The position numbers and the translations under genes are program-made. 64,000 nt of DNA, from NCBI GenBank assembly GCA_021234155.1, contig JAJEKV010000866.1, positions 1 through 64,000 of the forward strand, given 5' to 3'. Positions 23,136-30,368 of the stretch are shown one piece after another (positions within the stretch are counted from its first letter, which is position 1; every line of letters begins with the position of its first letter). This DNA comes from Isoetes taiwanensis. Its lineage: Eukaryota; Streptophyta; Lycopodiopsida; Isoetales; Isoetaceae. The notes beneath the pieces are model-generated. The model was not told the origin of the DNA. It saw nothing but the letters and a program-made list of their open reading frames with translations, and did not search any database.

Positions 23136-24743
23136 ATGAAAGATATGGCACACACGGAAAGTAACAATGCAGCAGGATGGTACCCGGACCTGGTAACACT
23201 AGGATATGGAGAAACTAGGATTATACCACCAAATAAGGCTGTGCAGGCAATGCTGGGATGCATTGTTAAACCAGAAATACACAGGTATTTCATAAAAAGG
23301 GAAACATTCATGGACGAGGAGGATACTTCTGTTATCACATTCCTAGGATTCAACAACATGTTCAACTTGGTATCCAAAATCAACAGGATGGAAAAAGATC
23401 AAATAGCATGCATGAGGTTGATAGATGAGATGTATGAAAAAATACCATTGGCACATTTTGAGGCCGAGAACAGGGAAATCAAGGATGTGCTTAGGTTTAT
23501 AAAAGGGGTAACAGTGATTCAGAGGGCTAATAATGTAAGAGTTACGTATCCACCAAAAAGAAACTTCAAGAAAAAGAAAGTGGAGCAAAAAGAAAAACCT
23601 AAGCCAGTAGCACTATCTAACTGCCTCTTTGACATTGAAATGTTACCAGAGGAAGAGCAGGTGGATATTCTGGAAAATGACCCAGTCAATGAGCAGGGAA
23701 TGGAAGCACAGGATATTGAGGAAGAATTGGAAAACTATGATCTGAAGAGACTTAACATCTTCAACTGTTACCATTACCCTATTCTGTCAACCAGACTAGC
23801 AGAGCTACAGGGAGTGCAATGCAAACAAGGTTTCTGGTGGACTCAAAACTTAGGCATACTGGCTCCAGTCAGTGAGGAAACGCTTAGATCCATCTGCAGT
23901 ATAACTGATGAGGAAGTTGAGCAAGCACATAAGGATGCTCTGAATTTGCACAAAAGAATCAACATGATAGTAATCGAAGATCCACCATTTGGAAACACAC
24001 AATTTTTCGGCAAGAAATGTGACAAGGATTCAGGAGTGTACGTGGGCCAAAAAGGACATATGGCCAAAACTGAAGAAGAAAGAAATGATCTGTACGTTAG
24101 AAAGATGTGGAGGACATTTTGCCCATATCTTAAATGCTGCTGTGACAGATTTAAGCAAGGGAGCAACGCATGCAAAGACCATATTACATGGTATGATCAT
24201 GTAGTATGGTACATCCTGAACAAATTGGACACACTCTGGCCTAACAAAACCAGCAGATATAGGTTCACACAGTTTCACACCTTCATGAACTCCAAACCTA
24301 TGCGGGCAGGAGCAGTAGCGTTTATAGGATACCTCAAGGTAAGAGAAATGATGTTCAGAATGACCGACAGGTACGCTGAGGATGACTCAGCAGACCTAAA
24401 GAAAGAGTTTGGGAACAGCAAAGCGGCTGATGTCTTGGAGAAAACAATAAGGCCAAGAAAGTTCTTGACTGATTCATGGGAACAGGAGGAACAAAGTAGT
24501 AATGCAGCAGGTATCATGCGAAAAAGGAGAAACAAGAAAGAGGAGGAAAATCAGATACAAGTCATTATGCCCCCAAAGTATAAAAGGAAACCAAAAAGCA
24601 ATAGCATGGCTGCCACAAGTAGCAGTGGATTTGACTCAGAGATTACAAATGCAGACAACACCGACAAGGACAAGTCAGTAAACAAACCTATAAAAGGGGG
24701 ACAAGAAAAGGGTGTCGTACCGCCGATGACACTCAAATTCTAA
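23136..24743 (+). CDS. PLE ORF1, unknown function, 535 aa
   Basis: Intact ORF with an ATG at 23136; the frame is open back to 23103. The N-terminal third (1-145) is globular, with WYPDLV, LGFNNMFNL and KDVLRFIKG blocks. It is followed by a lysine-rich linker (about 146-165), an acidic segment (about 170-205), and a central region with a Cys-rich patch, CPYLKCCCDRF, then ACKDH (about 328-350), that could bind metal. The basic, Ser/Lys-rich C-terminus contains IMPPKYKRKPK. The KCxCD core, LGFNNM and the IMPPK tail survive in relics at 105-1680 or 59000-60700 (-), so the protein is under family-level conservation. It may be a nucleic-acid-binding partner of the RT; this is inferred from charge and position. 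No known domain is recognised, including no GIY-YIG. Confidence 0.85.
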   Translation: MKDMAHTESNNAAGWYPDLVTLGYGETRIIPPNKAVQAMLGCIVKPEIHRYFIKRETFMDEEDTSVITFLGFNNMFNLVSKINRMEKDQIACMRLIDEMYEKIPLAHFEAENREIKDVLRFIKGVTVIQRANNVRVTYPPKRNFKKKKVEQKEKPKPVALSNCLFDIEMLPEEEQVDILENDPVNEQGMEAQDIEEELENYDLKRLNIFNCYHYPILSTRLAELQGVQCKQGFWWTQNLGILAPVSEETLRSICSITDEEVEQAHKDALNLHKRINMIVIEDPPFGNTQFFGKKCDKDSGVYVGQKGHMAKTEEERNDLYVRKMWRTFCPYLKCCCDRFKQGSNACKDHITWYDHVVWYILNKLDTLWPNKTSRYRFTQFHTFMNSKPMRAGAVAFIGYLKVREMMFRMTDRYAEDDSADLKKEFGNSKAADVLEKTIRPRKFLTDSWEQEEQSSNAAGIMRKRRNKKEEENQIQVIMPPKYKRKPKSNSMAATSSSGFDSEITNADNTDKDKSVNKPIKGGQEKGVVPPMTLKF

Positions 24744-24760
24744 AATATGGAAAGCAAAAG

Positions 24761-25035
24761 GTAACTTTTTTTCTTAGTAAAAAGTAACAGTTAATGATTT
24801 CATACAGCAATATACTGTTATTAGGCTTACACTATAAATATAAACACTATATTAATGGCATAAGGCCATTATAGGAGTTATTGCAACTCAAATATAGAAA
24901 AAATTCCCATTAAGGGAACTGAAAGAATGGCACTTTTGCCAAATAAGAATAACAGGAAAAGAGATCAAGGGCAAAAGCAAGAAGGTGGCGCACAACAAGG
25001 TAAATAGTAGATTAGTATTTTTAAGTAGCTAACAG
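24761..25035 (+). other. Intron-like gap between ORF1 and RT
   Basis: Just after the ORF1 stop there is AAAAG/GTAACT (24761). Before the RT frame there is TAGCTAACAG (about 25026-25035). The RT frame is open from 25033 and lacks an ATG upstream of its conserved start. The relic at 1701-1987 shows the same pair of signals (GTAAGTAT ... GCTAAC). Splicing would explain how the RT is translated but is not demonstrated. Confidence 0.4.
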
Positions 25036-25104
25036 CCTGGGTGCGTTATAAATATACAGACCAAAACAAGACTCTTAACTAAAGGACCAGAGGGCAGATG
25101 GAGG

Positions 25105-27012
25105 TTGAGAACAGTTAAAGAAGTGCAAGGAAAAAAGTTTATACATTTCAATTTCTTTTCCAAAATAGTGGAAACGATAAGATTTGCAACAGTTTTCAAG
25201 GAAGCAATGCAGCAATATTTTGGAAACATAGGGAAAAAGATTTGGCAGGACACTACTCTCGGATGGAGATTCACAAGCACATTGAAACGCATGCTATACA
25301 GGCCTAGAAAGGTTTTTGCAGAAATGGAAGAACCAAAATGCCCATGTGCAAATCCTACACTACAGAAATATGTTAACAAGGAAATCGGCCACATAAGGAC
25401 AATGGATCTCGGAATAGTGCATAACAAGGCCTTGAGAGGTTGGCTGAGAACTGGGCTTAACTATATCCCAGACCGACCATTTACACTGATGCAGTTCAGA
25501 AAGGAGATAAAAGAAACAGTGGACCAGTTCTTCTCAATACACAGATTCAGCTTGGCAAATGAAACCAAAACCAAGGTAGCAAAATGCAAACAGGAGATAA
25601 TGAAAAGAACATACAAATTAGCAAAAGAAACTATAAGGAAGGGGAGAAAAAAGAAATTCCAAATCAAAGATGAGGAAGTTGGGAACAACATCAAATGGCT
25701 GATAAACAATCTGTACATAGCAGGAATTGACAAGGCAGGGAACAACCCAGCTTTTATTTGTCCCAAGCATATGAGGGACGAAGCAATGGCCAGACTTGAG
25801 AGTGCAGATTTTTGTAAAATGGATAAAACATCACAAGAAATACAGGAGAACTGCAGGCAACAAATACAGGAACTACTGGGAGATTGGGAGCTGACAAAAA
25901 CTAATCTGCCATACATCTTAGGCATCTTCAAGGCACACAAGAACAGTTATCGATGGATAACAAATGCTTATGGTTCGATATTCACACAAATTTCCACCCT
26001 GATTGCTAAGATCCTTAGCACATATATGGAGATATGGCCAAAAGTTTGTGAAAGCAAACTAGCACAGGCTAATATGTTCCAAAGGCAGAAGATTAAGGCG
26101 GCATGGATAGTAGATTCAATATATGACGTAGTCTGCAATTTACCACAAAAAATAGATGATGTCTTTGTGGCAGACATAGCAAAATGCTATGAAAATATCC
26201 CCTTGGAAGGGGAGGAAGGTATCTGCCAGGTTATGATCTTGATCACTAGACACATATGGAAGCAAAAAAAGAATGATCACAGGAGAAACAGCATATGGTA
26301 CAAAATAAACAGCAAAGGGGAAGTGCAAGTGGAATGGAAGAACTATGTACCAAACAGTGAAAAATGGAAAAACATAGATGAGCACACATTCAACATTATG
26401 AATGATTGGCTATTGAGGAACTGCTACATACAAATGGCAGGAGACATATGGAAACAAGTAAAGGGAATACCGATGGGATTCGCCAGCAGTCCGGCGTGGT
26501 GCAACCTATATTTAGCCTTTTTTGAGTTGCAATTTATTCTCAAACTAATCAGAACAGGTAAACGCAAGGAAGCAGAAGGATTTGCAAACACGTTCAGATA
26601 CATGGATGATCTGATAAGTATTAATAATGGAGATATAAGAAAATACCTGTTGCTGGAAAAAGGAGAGACAGTTGACAACACCATATACAACTTGACATTC
26701 CTCGAGATCAAGGATGAAACAACGTACTGGGAGCAGGATATGAAGGCAAAATATAAAGGAAAAAAGGTCAATTTCTTGAATATGACCATTGAAATATTGG
26801 ATCCCTTTCAAGGACTGTATGAAACATATCACTATGACAAAAGGGACTTGCTTCCCTTCCACATCTCTAAATATGTGCAAGCCAAGGCATGCAGGCCATA
26901 CCACTGGGCAAAAAATGTGATAATATCCCAGATCATGCCAATGTTATATGTGCACACTAATCCAATAAAGGCAGCAGGAGATCTACACCAGTTAATACAT
27001 AGGTTCATCTGA
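25105..27012 (+). CDS. Penelope-like reverse transcriptase, 635+ aa
   Basis: The ORF starts formally at TTG (25105). Similarity to the relic RT (GRWAIKH...) extends upstream, so the true N-terminus lies before it, perhaps reached by splicing. Domain order: CPCANP and GHIRTMDLGIVHN (about 79-107), DKAGNN (209-214, the PLE N-terminal DKG-type block), LPYILGIFKAHK (268-279), palm A VFVADIAKCYENIP (catalytic D about 357), GIPMGFASSPAWCNLYLAFFE (454-474), catalytic YMDD (499-502), VNFLNMTIEI (555-564) and YDKR (577-580). It would copy element RNA into DNA. The stop at 27010 looks premature: a +1 shift continues as ESGFKESGVQHIVCKTMRK, the expected tail. No endonuclease domain follows. Confidence 0.92.
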   Translation: MRTVKEVQGKKFIHFNFFSKIVETIRFATVFKEAMQQYFGNIGKKIWQDTTLGWRFTSTLKRMLYRPRKVFAEMEEPKCPCANPTLQKYVNKEIGHIRTMDLGIVHNKALRGWLRTGLNYIPDRPFTLMQFRKEIKETVDQFFSIHRFSLANETKTKVAKCKQEIMKRTYKLAKETIRKGRKKKFQIKDEEVGNNIKWLINNLYIAGIDKAGNNPAFICPKHMRDEAMARLESADFCKMDKTSQEIQENCRQQIQELLGDWELTKTNLPYILGIFKAHKNSYRWITNAYGSIFTQISTLIAKILSTYMEIWPKVCESKLAQANMFQRQKIKAAWIVDSIYDVVCNLPQKIDDVFVADIAKCYENIPLEGEEGICQVMILITRHIWKQKKNDHRRNSIWYKINSKGEVQVEWKNYVPNSEKWKNIDEHTFNIMNDWLLRNCYIQMAGDIWKQVKGIPMGFASSPAWCNLYLAFFELQFILKLIRTGKRKEAEGFANTFRYMDDLISINNGDIRKYLLLEKGETVDNTIYNLTFLEIKDETTYWEQDMKAKYKGKKVNFLNMTIEILDPFQGLYETYHYDKRDLLPFHISKYVQAKACRPYHWAKNVIISQIMPMLYVHTNPIKAAGDLHQLIHRFI

Positions 27013-27130
27013 AAGCGGGTTCAAGGAGAGTGGCGTGCAACACATAGTATGCAAGACAATGAGAAAGGAGAATTTTCCGGGGTGAAATCGACATCGAAGC
27101 CATGATCAAAATGCTACAGGATTACAGGTA
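27013..27130 (+). pseudogene. Frameshifted C-terminal tail of the RT
   Basis: In the frame starting at 27011 the sequence reads ESGFKESGVQHIVCKTMRKE then NFPG, and after another shift EIDIEAMIKMLQDYR. The relic at 3930-4000 has a comparable GFNARTFGIPSTKH tail. A one-base error or mutation at about 27010 would therefore cost about 40 residues. Confidence 0.55.
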
Positions 27131-27200
27131 ACAGCATAAATACTATGGTATAGTTAATAAAGATATTCCTTTTATATAAGTTGAATGTAGATTTAGGGGC

Positions 27201-27233
27201 GGGAGGGTCCTTATGCAGTATAGGGACCCTCCC
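27201..27233 (+). promoter_or_regulatory. 3' terminal hairpin of copy I
   Basis: GGGAGGGTCC (27201-27210) pairs perfectly with GGACCCTCCC (27224-27233). It is followed 35-50 bases later by GGTGGGAGGTAGGACCAATT and then (TA)n. The same succession closes units B and C, and on the minus strand the element ending near 54935. Confidence 0.75.
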
Positions 27234-27294
27234 TTCCCTATCATTGCATATGGGGCCCACACGACCTCCGGTGGGAGGTAGGACCAATTTTTTT

Positions 27295-27325
27295 GTATAT
27301 ATATATATATATATACATATATATC
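27295..27325. repeat. (TA)n junction between copies I and II
   Basis: A short TA tract joins the 3' end of copy I (GGAGGTAGG...AATTTTTTT) to the 5' end of copy II (CCTAAAGATAG). Confidence 0.9.
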
Positions 27326-27853
27326 CTAAAGATAGTAGAGGAAGAAGCATGAAGACCAATTAGCGAGAACACGAAAAAAAAAAAAGGGGAATAACTATAG
27401 GAAAAAAAGGCGAGAATATATGTCAAGACTAAATTAGCTACCAAGGAATAAGGAAAGAAAATGTATATGCATAAATGCGAGGGTTAAAAGGTTTGTTGTC
27501 TTGGGAACAACAACTAGGGTAAAAGCGACATACAAGAATTTTCTCAAAAATAAGGAGGGATCATCGATAAAGGAACACCAAAAAAAGGAGACATGGGAAC
27601 AATCGGCATGGCCGGGTCGACAAACTAAAGGTAACAAATGGAGTTAAGATGGGGATAAGAAGGAACATGGAAGATTATGATAATGAAATTAATAAACCCC
27701 GTCTGAAAGGGACTAGAATACAATTAAGTGACTAGAATACAATAGGAAAGGAGACGAGTAAGGATGGAATAAAATGTTAAAAATCGAAAATGGAAAATAG
27801 TAAGAGGAAATAGTAAAAAAAAAAACCGAGAAATAGGTTAGGGCTCGGCGGAG

Positions 27854-28057
27854 ATGATTCCGGGAAGTAGCATCATATTCCGGGAATGGGGTGCACCCGG
27901 CAAGCTTTGGAATCTCGATGCGAAGGAAGATATGGCAATAGGTCTCATGATGAGAAAGATCTTTGGTCACCCTTGGCCGGACAAGAAGGAGAACTATACT
28001 ACCGACAGAAACAAAGATGGAGTTTCTTTACATCGCAAGAACAAGGTTAGTAAGTAA
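27854..28057 (+). CDS. ORF0 first exon-like block, copy II
   Basis: 67 codons: MIPGSSIIFREWG..., then WNLDAKEDMAIGLMMRK and DKKENYTTDRNKDG. It ends at AACAAG/GTTAGTAAG, a good donor-like site. The block WNLD...AIG is recognisable in the much older leader (about 5642-5685). No known domain. Probably one exon of a small element-encoded protein. Confidence 0.4.
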   Translation: MIPGSSIIFREWGAPGKLWNLDAKEDMAIGLMMRKIFGHPWPDKKENYTTDRNKDGVSLHRKNKVSK

Positions 28058-28199
28058 AACCTATAGTTAAGCATAAGGCAATTTTAGCAAAGCAAGAACA
28101 AAGAAAGCCATATCGGCGGAGAGTATAAAGGGATAGGACAGGGGCAGATTTAAGGGATATCGCTATTTACATCTGCGCGGCAAGGCTGAGTGTGCTCTG

Positions 28200-28556
28200 C
28201 GCCGCAATGACTAGGCAGGAGGGAAGTGGTAACAAGACCTTTGAGGCGACAAGCTGGCGAGCTTGATCAAAAGGCAAGGTCTCAATCTAGGCGCTCTTTG
28301 CAAGGCAAAGGCGGGAATCATTGCTCAACCAAGCAAAGGGCTCCTGCAGGAGATAGTGGACAAGTTTAATCTGATTAAGCCAGGGGAAGATACAGAGTTA
28401 GGGATCAAGAAATATACATGCATTAAGGAAGGAGACAGCAGCAAAGACAACAACATCACAAGTCTGGTGGATACCTCTGAACCTGAGGACGAAGGAGGGA
28501 TAAATGAAGAGGAACTCGAGGATTGCATGGAAATCCAACCGAATCAGGTTTTTTAG
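28200..28556 (+). CDS. ORF0 second exon-like block, copy II
   Basis: The clean frame is 28263-28556 (97 codons); sequence similarity with copy I extends it to MTRQEGSGNKT near 28207. It has an N-terminal helical part (ALCKAKAGIIAQPSKGLLQE), a middle IKPGEDTELGIKKYTCIKEG, and a strongly acidic tail (SEPEDEGGINEEELEDCMEI) ending PNQVF. Conserved AQPSK...GI(V/M)..K and NQVF are found in the relic leader at 5775-6075. The end overlaps AATCAG/GTTTTTTAG, so the stop at 28556 may fall in an intron. Confidence 0.5.
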
Positions 28557-28765
28557 ATGTAGTTTACATTATACAGGTTCAGAATATGGAGCTTATGTTC
28601 TAAAATTACATAGACTAAGATTATCTTGTTTCTTTGATTGAATATATGTAGAAATATGTTGAATTCTTATGGTGAAGGGCGAAGAGCCATATAGAACAAC
28701 TGCTTACCTGACGGCCCTAACTCAGTTACCATTATCATGCTAACCTGGGTTTTGTTTGGCTGCAG
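28548..28765 (+). other. Possible intron ending inside motif 1
   Basis: From AATCAG/GTTTTTTAG (28548) to TGCTAAC (28738-28744) and GGCTGCAG/GTAACC (28765/28766) is 218 bases. The same pair of ends brackets 1024 bases in the older leader (6072-7095). The donor is weak (GTTTTT). Confidence 0.35.
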
Positions 28766-28787
28766 GTAACCTGTTCTATATCTCCAT
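28671..28787 (+). promoter_or_regulatory. Motif 1, copy II (best preserved PLE version)
   Basis: The outer stem ATATAGAACA (28689-28698) pairs perfectly with TGTTCTATAT (28772-28781). After an internal loop ACTGC/CC, the inner stem TTACCTG (28704-28710) pairs with CAGGTAA (28763-28769). The apical region holds GTTACC, which could compete for GGTAAC, and the branch-like TGCTAAC 21 bases before the acceptor-like GCAG. The inner stem would bury the acceptor AG. Confidence 0.75.
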
Positions 28788-29816
28788 AAACTCATTCATT
28801 TGGATTTATGTTGATGTGCTACAAAAGGGAAAAGGATAAGCTGCTACACGGTATACAAGTCTACAAGACTTTGAGTAGTTCAGTTTACAAGTTCATTTAA
28901 GCTGTAATGGCCATTTTGGTAAGAAGCTCAAAAACCCTGATATGCTGATTTTATAACTGAGGTATATCTAGACTTTAAGGTCCATGAGCTTTAAGATGAC
29001 GGCAGATACATAACAGATAAAATTGCTATGTTTTTTAAAAAAAAGGCACGCTTCTGGTTTTGTTTCTTAAGGAAAATAGGGGATGAAATATTAAGTTAAA
29101 TGTAAAAACAGATTAGGATAACGGGAAGAGGAATATGTAGCAAGAATACTGGCAAAACGGAGAGTTATGGCAGATAAAAGAAACCCAAGTGAAGGGAAAA
29201 TACAAAAATAGTAAATGAAAAGTGACTTTCGTTTTTAGAAAATATGAGAATATGGGTCATAAAATAGGAAAGTGGTTTTTTAAACAGAGTACAAATGGTA
29301 ATAAGAAATGCGTATAAAAGAAATAAAGAACATGAAATATGAAATGGTAAAATGGAAAAACCAAAAGGATACTAGGACTCTGATAATAAGAAAATAGAAC
29401 ATGAGGGTTGGTTGAAGGCACTATAGTAAAGTGGTTAAAAAAAAGAGAAGGATGGATACAGGAGATTAAAGAGTTTAATGGAATGGTAGAAATCTGCTGA
29501 ATAATATAAAAGAAAAAGAACATAGTTCATATGCAGCCCAAAATGTTAAAGAAGCAAGTAAAATGTAATAAAGGATAAAATAGAAGGAAGGATATAATAG
29601 AGTAAGAAGCTATATGGAAAACGGGTAATCTGCTGTAAAATAAAGGAAAAGAACATAGTTCAGATTTAATCCTGAATGATAAGGGTGCATGAAAAATGAA
29701 ATCAAAGTTATATAAAAAAACATATAGATAAGGAAGTCCATGAGAAGTTAAGGAAAATATACAAATCATAAGATAAGCTAAGATTAGGAACAGAACAAAA
29801 TTAAGGATGGGATACT

Positions 29817-29965
29817 GGTCTTCGGAGCCCCCCTAGCTTTAGGCTAGGGACTGATAATTTCCGACTTGCTAGAAATAGCCTGAAGGAATCACTGGCCTGG
29901 CCCAAGGGGACAGGACAGGATAGGCATATATTCCAAGACTTCGGGGCATAAGTTCAACTTATGCG
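29817..29965 (+). promoter_or_regulatory. Motif 2, copy II (3' part lost)
   Basis: GGTCTTCGGAGCCC, the CCCTAGC-TTTAG-GCTAGGG hairpin, ACTGATAA and the GCATAAG-TTCAA-CTTATGC hairpin are all retained. The closing GGGCTCTGAAGACC is replaced by GGCTATATATAG, so P1 cannot form. Confidence 0.65.
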
Positions 29966-30294
29966 GCTATATATAGTATGTTAGAAAGGAATAAAATCCT
30001 AGAATGTAATATATATAGAAGATTTAGAGTTTTATGTTTTATATATCAAGGAATAGGCATAAGAATCGTTTGTCAAACATAACCGGATGGACAGAAAGGT
30101 ATGGTGTGAATATGGATAAATATGCAAGAGACTAACGAATAAAATGTATAGGAAGGAGCACAACAAGGACAAGGAAAAAATAGGTAATGAAAGATATGGC
30201 AACACACGGAAAAGTAACAATGCAACAGATGGCGACCGTAACACATAGGATATGGAGAAACTAGGATTATAGGTGCACAATGGATGCATTGTTA

Positions 30295-30368
30295 AATATA
30301 TATATATATTTATATAAAATAAACATTCATATAGGATATATATATATATATATATATTCAACAATTAT
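30295..30368. repeat. (TA)-rich junction between copy II and unit A
   Basis: TA runs at 30295-30310 and about 30337-30358 separate the truncated ORF1 start from unit A. Confidence 0.8.

Larger units (their letters stand above)
20257..27324 (+). mobile_element. Full-length two-ORF Penelope-like retroelement (copy I)
   Basis: The unit from CCTAAAG at 20257 to the base before the same sequence at 27325 is 7068 bp. It contains a 2.9 kb leader with ORF0 blocks, motif 1 and motif 2, then intact ORF1 (23136-24743), an intron-like gap, the RT ORF (25105-27012) and a 3' hairpin (27201-27233). Both ends lie in (TA)n, and the next copy starts immediately in head-to-tail order, as is usual for PLEs. No GIY-YIG endonuclease was seen. 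Class assignment rests on the RT; the RT call itself is very secure. Confidence 0.8.
27325..30294 (+). mobile_element. Truncated PLE copy II (leader plus start of ORF1)
   Basis: Nearly identical to 20257-23280, with an almost constant offset of 7067-7068. It contains ORF0 (27854-28057 and 28200-28556), motif 1 (28671-28787), motif 2 (29817 to about 29965, 3' part lost) and about 50 codons of ORF1 (from about 30187, frame-damaged). It then breaks off into (TA)-rich sequence at about 30295. Head-to-tail partial copies are typical of PLEs. Confidence 0.85.
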
